DNA of 64,000 nt, from the NCBI RefSeq assembly GCF_028369065.1, contig NZ_JAQNDA010000012.1, positions 42,193 through 106,192 of the forward strand, in the 5' to 3' direction. Under the pieces are notes generated by a model. That model was given only the letters and a program-made list of their open reading frames with translations, ran no database searches and had not been told where the DNA came from. Source of the DNA: Marinobacter sp. SS21. GTDB taxonomy: Bacteria; Pseudomonadota; Gammaproteobacteria; Pseudomonadales; Oleiphilaceae. Of this stretch, positions 1 through 10,418 are shown piece after piece. Numbering within the stretch: position 1 is the first letter of the stretch; each line of letters opens with the position of its first letter. Both the position numbers and the translations under genes were made by a program.

Positions 1-436
1 TTGAGACCCGGAAGATGTGGGTATCCACGGCCATGGCCGGTTGCCCAAAGGCGGTGTTCAGCACCACGTTCGCGGTCTTGCGACCGACCCCAGGCAGCGC
101 CTCCAGCGCTTCCCGGCTATCCGGAACCTGGCTGTTGTGCCGTTCAATCAGCATCCCGCAGGTCTTGATGACGTTTTCCGCCTTGCTGTTGAACAGGCCA
201 ATGGTCTTGATGTACTGCTTGAGGCCGTCGACACCGAGCGCGAGAATGCTCTCCGGCGTATTGGCCACCGGGAACAGCTTGTCCGTCGCCTTGTTGACCC
301 CCACATCGGTCGCCTGTGCCGAGAGAATGACCGCCACCAGCAGTTCAAACGGCGTGGTGTAATTCAGCTCGGTGGTGGGGTTGGGGTTGGCATTCCGCAA
401 CCGGGTGAAGATTTCTGTGCGTTTGTGCTTGTTCAT
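1..436 (-). CDS. nth: Endonuclease III (partial, 3' end outside window)
   Basis: Base-excision-repair glycosylase/AP lyase that removes oxidised pyrimidines. The first 145 residues are visible, starting at an ATG complementary to 434-436. The helix-hairpin-helix stretch LPGVGRKTANVVLNTAFGQ (about residues 114-132) contains Lys120, and VDTH contains Asp138; both positions match the catalytic Lys and Asp of the E. coli enzyme. The C-terminal [4Fe-4S] cysteines lie beyond the window. It starts 17 nt after the rnfE stop codon and is the last visible gene of the metG-rnf transcription unit, an association also known in enterobacteria and pseudomonads. Confidence 0.95.
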   Translation of the reverse strand, partial: MNKHKRTEIFTRLRNANPNPTTELNYTTPFELLVAVILSAQATDVGVNKATDKLFPVANTPESILALGVDGLKQYIKTIGLFNSKAENVIKTCGMLIERHNSQVPDSREALEALPGVGRKTANVVLNTAFGQPAMAVDTHIFRVS

Positions 437-453
437 CTTGCTGGCTGCCTGGG

Positions 454-1170
454 TTACGACACGTTGCCGGTCACCCGCACCCGCTTGCTGCCGGTGACCA
501 CGGTGTCCTTGGTGCGTGCGGCCCGATGGGCCTTGAGGCGGTTGTCGATGCCGTTCTTGAGGGCGATCAACAGCCCAAGGCCAACAAACGCACCGGGCGG
601 CAGGATCATGAACAGCACATCCGGGTAGTTCTCAAGGGGGCGAATACCCCAGTCTGCGGCCATGGGGCCAAGCAGCAGCTCCATATCGGTAAACAGCGTA
701 CCCTGGCCCACCAGCTCACGCAGTCCGCCGAGTACCACCAGCACCGAGAAAAAGCCCAGTCCCATCATCGCGCCATCGAGCAGGGCGGGCAGTGGCGGGT
801 TCTTGGAGGCGAACGCATCCGCCCGGCCCAGAATGGCGCAGTTGGTCACGATCAGCGGAATGAAAATGCCCAGGATCTGGTACAGCTCGTAGGTGAAGGC
901 CTGCATTAACAGCTCGGCGCAGGTAACGAAGGAGGCGATGATCATCACAAAGGCGGGCAGCCGGACCGAGTCACCGACGTAGTTGCGGATCAGCGAAACC
1001 GCCAGGTTGGAGCCCATCAGTACCAGCAAGGTTGCCAGCCCCAGGCCGATGGCGTTGACCACGGTGCTGGTGACCGCCAACAGGGGGCACAGGCCAAGTA
1101 CCTGGACCAGGGCCGGGTTATTGAGCCAGAGTCCGTCCTTGATAATCTCGGCGTTGCTCTTGGTGGCCAT
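454..1170 (-). CDS. rnfE: Rnf electron transport complex subunit E
   Basis: Integral membrane subunit of the Rnf (Rsx) complex, which couples ferredoxin:NAD+ electron flow to ion movement, or in some Gammaproteobacteria keeps the SoxR regulator reduced. The 238-aa protein has about six hydrophobic segments and the family motifs LGLCPLLAV near residue 25 and [16 protein letters not shown] near residue 100, the latter shared with RnfA/NqrD/NqrE. The basic C-terminal tail after the last helix is soluble. It lies 2 nt downstream of rnfG, so translational coupling is likely. Length is normal for the family. Confidence 0.95.
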   Translation of the reverse strand: MATKSNAEIIKDGLWLNNPALVQVLGLCPLLAVTSTVVNAIGLGLATLLVLMGSNLAVSLIRNYVGDSVRLPAFVMIIASFVTCAELLMQAFTYELYQILGIFIPLIVTNCAILGRADAFASKNPPLPALLDGAMMGLGFFSVLVVLGGLRELVGQGTLFTDMELLLGPMAADWGIRPLENYPDVLFMILPPGAFVGLGLLIALKNGIDNRLKAHRAARTKDTVVTGSKRVRVTGNVS

Positions 1171-1172
1171 GA

Positions 1173-1823
1173 TTATGATTGCTCCTGAGGGTTCGCGTCG
1201 CCGGATTGCAGTTGGATGTCGCTCTGGTGATTCCGGAAGTAGAGCAGGGCCTTGTGAACGGCTTTGGTGACGGCGCGCGGGGTAATGGTGGCGCCGGTGA
1301 ACTGGTCAAAGACGCCGCCGTTTTTCGCCACCGTCCAGCCCTCGGCTGCGGGGTTGTCGAGAGCCCGGCCGTTGAAGTCGAGAACCCAGTCGGACTTTTT
1401 CCGTTCGACCTTATCGCCCAGTCCGGGAGTCTCCTTGTGACTGGTAATCCGCACCCCCAGCACCTCGCCAGCCGGATCGATGCCAACCAGCAGTTTGATG
1501 TCACCGGAATAGCCATCCGGCGCGGTGACCGGGAGAATCAGGCCCACCGGTTGCCCCTGTAAGGTGGCCTTCCAGGCCGTGAACGGCTGGTTAAAACCCC
1601 GCTCGGGATCGGCCGGCAGCTGGAAAGCGTCGGCCAGCATGTCGTTGTCGTGGTGCTGTTCGGGAATGATTTCGAACAGCGCCCGGGCCTCGGCACGGGC
1701 GATCTGCTGGTCGATCCGTGCTTCGGTCATAACCTGGGTTACGGCGATGGTGCCGCCGGTAATGATCGCAAACAGGCCGAGGCCAATGGCGCTGCGGCGA
1801 ATGGATTGTCCGAGAGCTGCCAT
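1173..1823 (-). CDS. rnfG: Rnf electron transport complex subunit G (covalent FMN)
   Basis: Periplasm-facing flavoprotein subunit of Rnf. The 216-aa protein has one N-terminal membrane anchor (about residues 11-31) and an FMN-binding domain ending in the flavinylation motif TGATIT. By family knowledge, FMN is attached through a phosphoester to the second Thr, here about Thr179. The motif [12 protein letters not shown] (about 128-139) is the conserved substrate-pocket loop of RnfG/NqrC. It is separated from rnfD by 3 nt and from rnfE by 2 nt. Confidence 0.95.
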   Translation of the reverse strand: MAALGQSIRRSAIGLGLFAIITGGTIAVTQVMTEARIDQQIARAEARALFEIIPEQHHDNDMLADAFQLPADPERGFNQPFTAWKATLQGQPVGLILPVTAPDGYSGDIKLLVGIDPAGEVLGVRITSHKETPGLGDKVERKKSDWVLDFNGRALDNPAAEGWTVAKNGGVFDQFTGATITPRAVTKAVHKALLYFRNHQSDIQLQSGDANPQEQS

Positions 1824-1826
1824 AAC

Positions 1827-2879
1827 TTACCCCGAAGTCTTGGTGGGAATGCCGCGCCTGGGCTTATGGTGACCGTAGGTGCGTGGCCGGGTGTAGTGGT
1901 CGATAAAGGGTACCGCGAAGTTCATCAGCAGCACACTGAACGCCACGGCATCCGGATAATTACCCCAGGTGCGGATTACATACAGCAGCATGCCCACCCC
2001 GGCACCGTAGATCAGCTTGCCCTGGCGACTGGTGGCGGCCGACACCGGATCGGTGGCGATGAAAAAGGCGCCCAGCATGGTGCCGCCGGCCAGCAGGTGC
2101 AGGCTGAGCGGAGCGTACAGGTCTTCGTTACCGCCGAACGCCAGGCTCAGCAATGTCATGGCGCCGAGCATGGCCACCGGAATGTGCCAGGTGATCAGTT
2201 TGAGCGCCAGCAGCAACAGCCCTCCGGCCAGGAAGCCGGCGTTGACCCACTCCCAGCCCCGGGCAACACCGTCGCCGAAGGTGGGGTGTTGCAGCACCTC
2301 GGCCGCGGTGTGGGTGGCGATCTGGTGTTTGTATTCGTCCAGCGGTGTGGCCATGGTGAAGGCGTCCACCGCGGTGTGCTGTCCGGAGGCAATGGTGGCC
2401 AGGGTTTCGCTAAATCCCGGGGCGCTGCCCCAGAGCAGGCCGGCTTCCGCCCAGTTGGTGGTCATGGCCACCGGGAACGACACCAGCACCAGGGCGTAGC
2501 CGACCATGGCGGGGTTGAATGGGTTGGCGCCAATACCGCCGTAAAGCTGTTTGGCCAGTACGATGGCCGAGATCACCGCGATCGCCGACACCCACCAGGG
2601 CGCGAACTGGGGCAGCGACAGCCCCAGCAACAGGCCGGTGACCGCCGCTGTGTTGTCCTTGAGGAAGAACGCCAAAGGCCGTTTGCGCAGGGTCAACATC
2701 ACTGCCTCTGCGCCAAGGGCGACCGAAATGCACCAGATCACGTTGATCAGGTTGCCCCAGCCAAAGAACAGAGTCTGGGCCAATAGCCCCGGCAAGGCCG
2801 CGAGAATCACCCAGAGCATGACCCTGGAGGTGGGCCGCGCGCCTCGAGCGTGGGGGGAGGATTGCTGTCGTAATGCCAT
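1827..2879 (-). CDS. rnfD: Rnf electron transport complex subunit D (membrane, covalent FMN)
   Basis: Membrane subunit of Rnf, homologous to NqrB. The 350-aa protein has about nine hydrophobic segments. The Thr in [12 protein letters not shown] (about residue 178) is the likely FMN-phosphothreonine site, by comparison with Thr187 of the studied RnfD/RsxD proteins. [16 protein letters not shown] (about 114-129) and [16 protein letters not shown] are family-typical loops. The N-terminus carries an Arg/Ser/Pro-rich cytoplasmic tail of about 20 residues. It is translated 37 nt after rnfC. Confidence 0.93.
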   Translation of the reverse strand: MALRQQSSPHARGARPTSRVMLWVILAALPGLLAQTLFFGWGNLINVIWCISVALGAEAVMLTLRKRPLAFFLKDNTAAVTGLLLGLSLPQFAPWWVSAIAVISAIVLAKQLYGGIGANPFNPAMVGYALVLVSFPVAMTTNWAEAGLLWGSAPGFSETLATIASGQHTAVDAFTMATPLDEYKHQIATHTAAEVLQHPTFGDGVARGWEWVNAGFLAGGLLLLALKLITWHIPVAMLGAMTLLSLAFGGNEDLYAPLSLHLLAGGTMLGAFFIATDPVSAATSRQGKLIYGAGVGMLLYVIRTWGNYPDAVAFSVLLMNFAVPFIDHYTRPRTYGHHKPRRGIPTKTSG

Positions 2880-2916
2880 GTGGGTCTATGCCTGATTCGT
2901 AAAGGTTGCCAACGGC

Positions 2917-5181
2917 TCAGTCGGCGGGTTGTTCCATCGGCTGCTGCTGGGCCTGGCTGAGTGCCTGTTGGGCTCGTTCTACCCGCTCCAGATTCTTGGT
3001 CACGGCCCGCTCCAGTTTCTCGGCATTATCGCCGCCTGCGGTGCGCGCTTCGTCAAGCAAACCCTGCATGGTGTCCAGCTTGGCCTTGGCTTTCTCAAGC
3101 TGGGACTCAAGGGCGGCTATGTCTGGAAGGTCCTCAGACTTAGCCCCCACCGTAACGGGTTCAGTGGGATTGGCACCGGCATTGGTGGACCGCGCCAGGG
3201 TGAGGGTTTCCTCGGCCCGTAGCACGCGCTCTTCGTTCTTGGCCACCGCACGCTTAAGCTTCTCGGCGGTGTCGGCGCCGCTTTCGAGGGCTTCGTTGAG
3301 CAATCCCTGCATGTTCTCAAGCTTGGCGCGGGCTTTGTCCAGCTGGGCTTCCAGGGCTGGGACGTCGGTCTGATCGTTGGCTACGGGGGCGGGTGACGGC
3401 GCCGGGGCAGCCTTCGCCCGGGCTTCATCCAGAGCCTCCTGGGCCCGTTGCACTCGCTCCTGGTTTTTGCCGACTGCCCGCTCCAACTTATCCACGTTGT
3501 CACCGCCGGCCGCCTTGGCCTCGTCCAGCAGGGTCTGCATGTTCGCCAGCTTGGCGGTGGCCTGCTCTAGTTGTTTGGTCAGGGCGTCAAGGTCGACTTC
3601 AGGGGCGGTGTTGTCGGTCTGGGGCTGGCTGGCGGCCGCCTTTTTGCGGGCCAGGGCTTCTTGCACCATGGCCGCCTTGACGGCCCGGTCGTTGCTAGCG
3701 TCGGTTTCCGCTTTGCTGGCTTCGGCCTGTTTCTGGGCCTGGGCTTGCGCGGCGGCTCGAGCGCGCTCCTTGCGCTTGGCTTCTTTCTCGGCCTTGTCCC
3801 GCTCCAGCCTGGCCTGGCGGGCTTCAAAACGTTCCCGGGCCTTGTCGGCCTTAAGTTGTTCGGCGCGCTGGGTCCGGATCTCGCCCTTGGCGTAGCGGTA
3901 ATACTGCACCAGCGGGATGGAGCTGGGGCAAACGTAGGTACAGGCGCCGCACTCGATACAGTCAAACAGGTTCTGGTGTTCGGCCTTGTCGAACTCGTCC
4001 GCCTTGGCATACCAGAGCAGCTGTTGTGGCAGCAGGTCCATGGGGCAGGCTTCGGCGCAGGTGCCGCAGCGGATACAGGGCTGCTCCGGGGCCGGGTCCG
4101 GCAGCTCCTCGGCGGTAGCGGCGATGACGCAGTTGGTGGTTTTGATCACCGGGACAGCGGTGGTCTGCAGGGTGTAGCCCATCATCGGCCCGCCCAGTAC
4201 CAGCCGGTGCAGACGGTCGTCCTGCAGGCCGGCCTGATCCAGCAGGTAGCTGATGGGCGTACCGAGCAACACCTCGAAATTGCCGGGATTGGCCACCGCT
4301 TCGCCGGTGATGGTGGTCACGCGGGAAATCAGCGGTTCGCCGAGGTTGATGGCCCGGTGTACGGCAATGGCGGTGCCCACGTTCTGGCACATGACGCCGA
4401 TATCCGCGGGGATGCCACCGTGGGGCACTTCCATGCCGGTCAGAATCTGCACCAGCTGCTTTTCGCCGCCGGAAGGATACTTGGTGGGAATGACGTCGAC
4501 TTCAATCTGGGTGCCGGCACAGGCCGCCCGGATGGCCTGAACCGCCTGGGGCTTGTTGTCCTCAATGGCGATCACGCAGCGCTCGGGCCGCAGGATCCAG
4601 GCCATGATCTTCATGCCCTCGGCGACCTCGGCAGCGCGCTCGCGCATCGCCATATCGTCGGCGGTGATGTAGGGCTCGCATTCGGCGCCATTGAGGATCA
4701 GCGTGCTGACTTTGCGATCCTTGGGTGGGCGCAACTTGATGTTGGTGGGGAAGCCGGCACCGCCCATGCCCGCGATGCCAAAACCGCGAATGGCAGCGAG
4801 CACGTCTTCCCGGTCCAGGGTATGGAAATCCTCAACCGGACGGCGTTCACACCAGGTATCTTCGCCGTCGGGGCGCAGGGTGATACACCAGTCGGTCATG
4901 CCGGACGGGTGGGGGACGGGCAGCTGAGCAATGGCCTCAATGGTGCCGGAGGTCGGGGCATGCACCGGCACCCCCACAGGGCCTTCCACAGTGGCCAGCA
5001 CCTCGCCCTTAAGTACCTGGTCGCCGACCGAGACCAGCATGCTGGCCTGCTCACCGATGTGCTGCTGTAACGGCAGCGTCAGCAGCTCAGGAAAGCCCGC
5101 ACTCGCGATGGGGCGGGTGGTGGAGAGGTCTTTGTTTTCTACCGGGTGAATGCCGCCCGGAAAATCCCACAAGGTGCTCAT
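2917..5181 (-). CDS. rnfC: Rnf electron transport complex subunit C with repeated C-terminal coiled coil
   Basis: Peripheral NADH/FMN-binding subunit of Rnf. Residues 1-360 contain the Nqo1-like core, including the Gly-rich GFGIAGMGGAGFPT near 133-146 and NGAECEPY near 164-171. Two ferredoxin motifs follow: CIRCGTCAEACP at about 369-380 and CIECGACTYVCP at about 408-419. Beyond residue 440 the protein turns into a Glu/Lys/Ala-rich coiled coil, then three related blocks of about 57 residues at roughly 532-589, 609-665 and 689-745. Each block has an MQxLLxEA core and a KLxRAVxKNxERVxRA core. At 754 aa it is on the long side. The start overlaps the rnfB stop codon by one base. Proteobacterial RnfC proteins often carry variable Ala/Lys-rich tails. 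Confidence 0.94.
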   Translation of the reverse strand: MSTLWDFPGGIHPVENKDLSTTRPIASAGFPELLTLPLQQHIGEQASMLVSVGDQVLKGEVLATVEGPVGVPVHAPTSGTIEAIAQLPVPHPSGMTDWCITLRPDGEDTWCERRPVEDFHTLDREDVLAAIRGFGIAGMGGAGFPTNIKLRPPKDRKVSTLILNGAECEPYITADDMAMRERAAEVAEGMKIMAWILRPERCVIAIEDNKPQAVQAIRAACAGTQIEVDVIPTKYPSGGEKQLVQILTGMEVPHGGIPADIGVMCQNVGTAIAVHRAINLGEPLISRVTTITGEAVANPGNFEVLLGTPISYLLDQAGLQDDRLHRLVLGGPMMGYTLQTTAVPVIKTTNCVIAATAEELPDPAPEQPCIRCGTCAEACPMDLLPQQLLWYAKADEFDKAEHQNLFDCIECGACTYVCPSSIPLVQYYRYAKGEIRTQRAEQLKADKARERFEARQARLERDKAEKEAKRKERARAAAQAQAQKQAEASKAETDASNDRAVKAAMVQEALARKKAAASQPQTDNTAPEVDLDALTKQLEQATAKLANMQTLLDEAKAAGGDNVDKLERAVGKNQERVQRAQEALDEARAKAAPAPSPAPVANDQTDVPALEAQLDKARAKLENMQGLLNEALESGADTAEKLKRAVAKNEERVLRAEETLTLARSTNAGANPTEPVTVGAKSEDLPDIAALESQLEKAKAKLDTMQGLLDEARTAGGDNAEKLERAVTKNLERVERAQQALSQAQQQPMEQPAD

Positions 5182-5759
5182 CAGGCGGTCACCCCCTGCC
5201 GGTCAGTCGCAATGATGTTGCTGGCCGGCGGGTTCCAGGTCCAGGTTCGGATGTCGGGCTCGATGGTGACCATGTCGATGCAGTCGACAGGACAGGGCTC
5301 CACGCACAGATCGCAGCCGGTGCATTCGCTTTCAATCACCGTGTGCATGTGCTTGGCGGCGCCGAGGATGGCGTCCACCGGACAGGCCTGGATGCACTTG
5401 GTGCAGCCGATGCATTCGTCTTCCCGGATCACCGCGACCCGCTTGTCCTGTTCGACGCCGTGTTCGGCATCCAGCGGTTGCGGCTCGACGTCCAGCAGGT
5501 CGGCCAGCGCCTTGATGGTGGTGTCGCCACCGGGCGGGCACTTGTTGATGGCATCGCCATCGGCAATGGATTCGGCGTAGGGGCGGCAGCCGGGGAAGCC
5601 ACACTGGCCGCACTGGGTTTGTGGCAGCAGGGCGTCGATCTGATCCACCAGGGGGTTGCCTTCCACCCGGAAGCGTTCGGCCGCGAAACCCAGCAGGCCG
5701 CCAAAAATGACGGCGAGCAATAACAGGACCGCGACGGCAATGAGAATGCTGGTCAACAT
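5181..5759 (-). CDS. rnfB: Rnf electron transport complex subunit B (iron-sulfur)
   Basis: Electron-entry iron-sulfur subunit of Rnf, 192 aa. An N-terminal membrane anchor (about residues 4-26) is followed by the four-Cys cluster CGQCGFPGC plus CPPGG (Cys50, 53, 58 and 74), typical of RnfB. Two 4Fe-4S ferredoxin motifs follow, [12 protein letters not shown] at about 116-127 and [12 protein letters not shown] at about 146-157. Its stop overlaps the rnfC start by one base (TGATG), a strong sign of coupled translation. It begins 16 nt after rnfA. Confidence 0.96.
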   Translation of the reverse strand: MLTSILIAVAVLLLLAVIFGGLLGFAAERFRVEGNPLVDQIDALLPQTQCGQCGFPGCRPYAESIADGDAINKCPPGGDTTIKALADLLDVEPQPLDAEHGVEQDKRVAVIREDECIGCTKCIQACPVDAILGAAKHMHTVIESECTGCDLCVEPCPVDCIDMVTIEPDIRTWTWNPPASNIIATDRQGVTA

Positions 5760-5775
5760 GGTGATCTTGCTCCGT

Positions 5776-6357
5776 TTACACGCCGACCAGGCCGGTAAAG
5801 CCCAGGAATGCCAGTGACATCAGGCCGGCTGTGACCATGCCGATGGCGGCGCCGCGGAACGCAACGGGGACATCCGATACCGCAATCCGCTCGCGCATGG
5901 CGGCGAACAGCACCAACACCAGCGAGAAGCCGGCGGCGGCGCCAAAACCGTACAGCACCGATTCAACAAAGTTGTTCTGTTTGTTGAGGTTAAGCAGGGC
6001 GACGCCCAACACTGCGCAGTTGGTGGTGATCAGCGGCAGGAAAATGCCCAGCACCCGATACAGCAGTGGGCTGGTTTTGCGCACCACCATCTCGGTGAAC
6101 TGCACCACCACGGCGATCACCAGGATGAAGGTGATGGTCTTCAGGAACGCCAGATCCAGTGGTGCCAGCAGGTAGGTGTAGGCCAGGTAGCTGCAAACCG
6201 ACGCCAGGGTCAGCACAAACGTGGTGGCCAGAGACATGCCCATGGCGGTTTCCAGCTTCCCGGAGACCCCCATAAAGGGGCACAGTCCGAGAAACTGAAC
6301 CAGGACAAAGTTGTTCACCAGAATGGTGCTGACCAGGATCAGCAGGTATTCCGTCAT
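5776..6357 (-). CDS. rnfA: Rnf electron transport complex subunit A
   Basis: Integral membrane subunit of Rnf, 193 aa with six predicted helices; pairs structurally with RnfE. Conserved features are [13 protein letters not shown] near residue 20 and [15 protein letters not shown] near residue 102, the half-helix motifs whose Cys residues are proposed to hold a membrane-embedded iron-sulfur centre in the NqrD/E paralogues. It is the first rnf gene and starts 22 nt after the metG stop, so it probably shares the metG transcript. Confidence 0.95.
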   Translation of the reverse strand: MTEYLLILVSTILVNNFVLVQFLGLCPFMGVSGKLETAMGMSLATTFVLTLASVCSYLAYTYLLAPLDLAFLKTITFILVIAVVVQFTEMVVRKTSPLLYRVLGIFLPLITTNCAVLGVALLNLNKQNNFVESVLYGFGAAAGFSLVLVLFAAMRERIAVSDVPVAFRGAAIGMVTAGLMSLAFLGFTGLVGV

Positions 6358-6379
6358 CGCTCATTTGCTCCTGCGGTAC

Positions 6380-8413
6380 TTACATAATCCGCATGCCGGG
6401 GGTGGCGCCGGAATCCGGGGACAGGATGAAGATCTCCTTACCACCGGGGCCTGCTGCCAGCACCATGCCTTCGGAAAGGCCGAATTTCATCTTGCGTGGT
6501 TTCAGGTTGGCCACCATCACCGTCAACCGGCCTTCGAGCTGCTCGGGCTGGTAGGCGGATTTGATACCAGCGAAGACATTGCGCTCGCCGTGGCCGATGT
6601 CCAGAGTCAGCCGCAGCAGCTTGTCGGCGCCGTCGACGTGTTCGGCTTTGACAATCTTGGCCACCCGAAGATCCACCTTGGCGAAGTCCCCAAATTCTAC
6701 CTCATCGGCCACCGGTTCCAGATTGGCTGCGGCGGCGGGCTTTGCGGTCTGCTCAGGTACCTGCTCCTTGGATGCCTCCAGCATTTTTTCGATCTGTGCC
6801 ATTTCGACCCTGTTCATCAACGGCTTGAACTTGTGGATGCCATGGTTTTCCAGCAGCTCGCCACGGTTGTTCCAGTCCAGCGGACTGTCGAGGAACTCGG
6901 CGGAGGCCTCGGCGGTCTTCGGCAGCACTGGTGCCAGGTAGGTCATCAGCAGGCGGAACATGTTGATGGCGTTGGTGCAGATGGCCTGCAGCTGTGCATC
7001 CTTCCCGTCCTGTTTGGCGATGACCCACGGTTGCTCGTCATTGACGTACTGGTTGGCGATGTCCGCCAGCTCCATAATCCGGCGCATGCCGCGACCGAAC
7101 TCGCGGGCCTCGTAACACTCGGCAATCTCATCGCCGGCATCCACGAACACCTTCAGTTTGTCGGTTTCGGTGACAGCACCAAGCTGGCCATCGAAACGCT
7201 TGGTGATGAAGCCGGCGCTACGGCTGGCAATGTTGACCACCTTGCCCACCAGGTCGGAATTGACCCGTGAGGCAAAGTCCTCCAGGTTCAGGTCCATGTC
7301 ATCGACGCCGCTGGCCAGCTTGGCGGCGAAATAGTAACGCAGGTACTCCGGATTCAGGTGATCCAGGTAGGTACGGGCCATGATGAAGGTGCCGCGGGAC
7401 TTGGACATCTTCTTGCCGTTGACCGTCACGAAGCCGTGGGCCCAGACCGCGCTGGGGGTGCGATAGCCGGCGCTGTGCAGCATGGAGGGCCAGAACAGGG
7501 CGTGGAAATTGATGATGTCCTTGCCGATGAAGTGGTAGACCTCGGCCTCGGAGTTGGCGTTCCAGAAGTGGTCGAAGTCGATGCCTTCGCGGTCGCACAG
7601 GTTCTTGAAGCTGGCCAGGTAGCCGATGGGGGCATCCAGCCAAACGTAGAAGTATTTGCCCGGCGCATCCGGAATCTCGAAGCCGAAATAGGGCGCGTCC
7701 CGGCTGATATCCCATTCCTGCAGGCCGGCGTCGAGCCACTCCGCCAGCTTGTTGGCAATCTGCGGCTGCAGTGTGCCGCTGCGGGTCCAGTTCTGCAGGA
7801 AATCGGTGAACTCCGGCAGGCGGAAGAAGTAGTGCTCAGATTCCTTTTCCACCGGCGTGGCGCCGGATACCGCTGACTTCGGATTGATCAGCTCCGCCGG
7901 GGTGTAGGTGGCGCCACAGACCTCGCAATTATCTCCGTACTGGTCCTCCGACTTGCACTTCGGGCAGGTGCCCTTGATGAAGCGGTCGGCCAGGAACATC
8001 TCCTTTTCCGGGTCGTAGGCCTGGGTGATCTTGCGGGTAGCGATGTGATCGTTTTCCTGCAGCCGGCGATAGATGTACGCCGAGAACTCCCGATTCTCCT
8101 CCGAGTGGGTGGAGTGGTAGTTGTCAAAGCGGATGTGAAAGCCGGCGAAGTCGTCCTGGTGCTCCTGACGGATACGGTCGATCAGGGCTTCGGAGGTGAT
8201 GCCTTCGCGTTCGGCCCGTAGCATAATGGCAGTGCCGTGGGCGTCGTCGGCGCAAACGTAGTAGCAGTTCTGACCGCGCATTCGCTGGTAGCGGGCCCAG
8301 ATATCGGTCTGGATATACTCCAACAGGTGGCCCAGGTGGATGGGGCCGTTGGCGTAGGGCAGGGCGCTGGTTACCAGAATATCGCGCTGTTTCTGTGCAC
8401 TCGCTTGCGTCAT
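6380..8413 (-). CDS. metG: Methionine--tRNA ligase
   Basis: Class I aminoacyl-tRNA synthetase charging tRNA-Met; 677 aa from the chosen start. The ATG complementary to 8411-8413 (MTQASAQ) is preferred over an upstream TTG 24 nt earlier, because the family sequence begins close to [12 protein letters not shown]. The HIGH-type motif is HLGH in [11 protein letters not shown] and the KMSKS loop is intact in [12 protein letters not shown] zinc knuckle CPKC...CEVC is present near residue 145. The last 100 or so residues form the EMAP-II/Trbp111-like tRNA-binding domain ([13 protein letters not shown]), which supports dimerisation. First visible gene of the minus-strand metG-rnf-nth unit, divergent from apbC. 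Confidence 0.97.
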   Translation of the reverse strand: MTQASAQKQRDILVTSALPYANGPIHLGHLLEYIQTDIWARYQRMRGQNCYYVCADDAHGTAIMLRAEREGITSEALIDRIRQEHQDDFAGFHIRFDNYHSTHSEENREFSAYIYRRLQENDHIATRKITQAYDPEKEMFLADRFIKGTCPKCKSEDQYGDNCEVCGATYTPAELINPKSAVSGATPVEKESEHYFFRLPEFTDFLQNWTRSGTLQPQIANKLAEWLDAGLQEWDISRDAPYFGFEIPDAPGKYFYVWLDAPIGYLASFKNLCDREGIDFDHFWNANSEAEVYHFIGKDIINFHALFWPSMLHSAGYRTPSAVWAHGFVTVNGKKMSKSRGTFIMARTYLDHLNPEYLRYYFAAKLASGVDDMDLNLEDFASRVNSDLVGKVVNIASRSAGFITKRFDGQLGAVTETDKLKVFVDAGDEIAECYEAREFGRGMRRIMELADIANQYVNDEQPWVIAKQDGKDAQLQAICTNAINMFRLLMTYLAPVLPKTAEASAEFLDSPLDWNNRGELLENHGIHKFKPLMNRVEMAQIEKMLEASKEQVPEQTAKPAAAANLEPVADEVEFGDFAKVDLRVAKIVKAEHVDGADKLLRLTLDIGHGERNVFAGIKSAYQPEQLEGRLTVMVANLKPRKMKFGLSEGMVLAAGPGGKEIFILSPDSGATPGMRIM

Positions 8414-8597
8414 GTTAAATGTCCGAACCTTGATCAAGAATGGTTGTGGTCAGAAGCGGGCACAGATGATACCTTCCGGGCGGCAAATTTTCATCTGGAC
8501 GCCCCAATTTTGTTGTCTGGTGGGCGGTTTTGATTAATTCGGACCGGTGACTTGGTTCGATGTTCCCCGTTTTGTGTCGCAACCCCTGGAGATAGGC

Positions 8598-9698
8598 ATG
8601 ACCGAAGTTTCCCGGCAAGCACTGGAAGCCGCCATCAAAGAGTACAAAGACCCCTACCTGGAGCAGGATCTTTACGAGCTGGGCGCCGTGAAGTCGCTGG
8701 CGGTGGACGAGCAGGGCACGGTTAACCTGGCGCTGGAATTGCCCTATGCCTCTGAAGGCATTGCGGGTGCTCTGCGGCAGCTGGTGGGCAACGCCCTGGA
8801 CAACGTCGATGGTGTGGAGGACGTGGCCATCACGGTGAGTCAGCGCATTCATGCCCATCAGGCCCAGCGGGATCTGCAATCCATTGCCGGGGTCAAGAAC
8901 ATCATTGCGGTGGCCTCTGGCAAGGGCGGTGTCGGCAAGTCTACCACCGCCGTCAATCTGGCCCTGGCGTTGAGCCAGGAAGGCGCGCGAGTGGGCATCC
9001 TGGATGCCGACATCTACGGCCCGAGCATCGGCATGATGCTGGGCATCAAGGAAGGTACCCGTCCCGACACCAAGGAAAACAAGTATTTCATCCCGGTGAA
9101 GGCGCACGGCCTGCAGGCGATCTCCATGGCCTTCCTGGTGACCGACAAGACCCCCATGGTGTGGCGGGGGCCGATGGTGAGCGGTGCCGTCCAGCAGCTG
9201 CTGACCCAGACGCTGTGGGATGAGCTCGACTACCTGATCGTCGACATGCCGCCCGGCACCGGCGACATCCAGCTCACCCTGGCGCAGAAGGTTCCGGTGA
9301 CCGGCTCGGTGATCGTGACCACGCCGCAGGACATCGCTCTGCTGGACTGCAAGAAAGGGATCGAAATGTTCCGTAAGGTGGATATCCCGGTGCTGGGCGT
9401 GGTGGAAAACATGAGCGTCCACATCTGCAGCAATTGCGGTCACGAGGAGGCGCTGTTCGGTCACGGCGGAGGCGAGCGGGTGGCGGAGCAGTACGACACC
9501 ACGCTGTTGGGGCAACTGCCACTGCACATGACCATCCGCGAGCAGACCGATGGCGGCAACCCGACGGTGGTGGCAGAGCCGGACTCGGAAGTGGCGCGAC
9601 GCTATCGGGACATTGCCCGCCGGGTCAGCGCGGTACTGTCCCAACGAGCCCGTAACCTGAGCTCGCCGATTCCGAGCATCTCCATCAGCGACGACTGA
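8598..9698 (+). CDS. apbC: Iron-sulfur cluster carrier protein ApbC (Mrp family ATPase)
   Basis: P-loop ATPase thought to carry and transfer [4Fe-4S] clusters; 366 aa. The start at 8598 (MTEVSRQALEAA) has a good ribosome binding site (GGAGATAGG); a GTG 51 nt upstream is in frame but less likely. An N-terminal MIP18/DUF59-like domain covers about residues 1-85. The deviant Walker A GKGGVGKST is near residue 110, with switch/Walker B segments DADIYGPS and VDMPPGTGD. The bridging cluster motif CSNCG (CxxC) is near residue 279. It is divergent from metG. Confidence 0.95.
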   Translation: MTEVSRQALEAAIKEYKDPYLEQDLYELGAVKSLAVDEQGTVNLALELPYASEGIAGALRQLVGNALDNVDGVEDVAITVSQRIHAHQAQRDLQSIAGVKNIIAVASGKGGVGKSTTAVNLALALSQEGARVGILDADIYGPSIGMMLGIKEGTRPDTKENKYFIPVKAHGLQAISMAFLVTDKTPMVWRGPMVSGAVQQLLTQTLWDELDYLIVDMPPGTGDIQLTLAQKVPVTGSVIVTTPQDIALLDCKKGIEMFRKVDIPVLGVVENMSVHICSNCGHEEALFGHGGGERVAEQYDTTLLGQLPLHMTIREQTDGGNPTVVAEPDSEVARRYRDIARRVSAVLSQRARNLSSPIPSISISDD

Positions 9699-9805
9699 GG
9701 CTGTCAAGGAGCCTTTGGCGTTGAGTGGCGCGGGAAGGTAAACTACCGCGCCAGAAATTTTTACGACTTTCTTACGAATTTCGAATTCACCACGAGACGT
9801 AACCG

Positions 9806-10372
9806 ATGAGCATAAAATCCGATAAGTGGATCCGCCGCATGTCCGAAGAGGCGGGCATGATCGAACCGTTTGAGCCGGGGCAGGTGCGAGAGTCCGAAAA
9901 AGGGCGTGTGATCTCTTACGGGACCTCCAGCTACGGCTATGACGTTCGCTGCAGCAACGAGTTCAAGATTTTTACCAACGTCCACTCGGCTACGGTAGAC
10001 CCGAAGAACTTTGACGAGAACAGTTTCGTTAACGTGACCGGGGATGTCTGCATTATCCCTCCGAACTCCTTTGCCCTGGCCCGCACCGTCGAGTACTTCC
10101 GCATTCCCCGCAATGTGCTGACCGTCTGTCTCGGCAAGTCCACCTATGCCCGTTGCGGTATCATCGTTAACGTCACACCGCTGGAGCCGGAGTGGGAAGG
10201 GCAGGTGACCCTGGAGTTTTCCAACACCACCAATCTGCCGGCGAAGATTTACGCCAATGAGGGTGTGGCCCAGATGCTGTTCTTCGAATCCGACGAGGTG
10301 TGTGAGACCAGCTATAAGGATCGCGGTGGCAAGTACCTCGGTCAGACTGGCGTCACGTTGCCAAAAACATGA
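9806..10372 (+). CDS. dcd: dCTP deaminase
   Basis: Converts dCTP to dUTP, the main route to dTTP precursors in Gammaproteobacteria. The 188-aa length is typical. Conserved segments include [14 protein letters not shown] (about residues 40-53), [20 protein letters not shown] (about 108-127) with the catalytic Glu at its end, and [11 protein letters not shown]. It stands alone with 107 nt upstream, in which I see no clear regulatory element. Confidence 0.97.
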   Translation: MSIKSDKWIRRMSEEAGMIEPFEPGQVRESEKGRVISYGTSSYGYDVRCSNEFKIFTNVHSATVDPKNFDENSFVNVTGDVCIIPPNSFALARTVEYFRIPRNVLTVCLGKSTYARCGIIVNVTPLEPEWEGQVTLEFSNTTNLPAKIYANEGVAQMLFFESDEVCETSYKDRGGKYLGQTGVTLPKT

Positions 10373-10418
10373 TCCGGACCATGCCGTCTGAATCTCCGCA
10401 GTTGGAGGTGTCGTTGCG

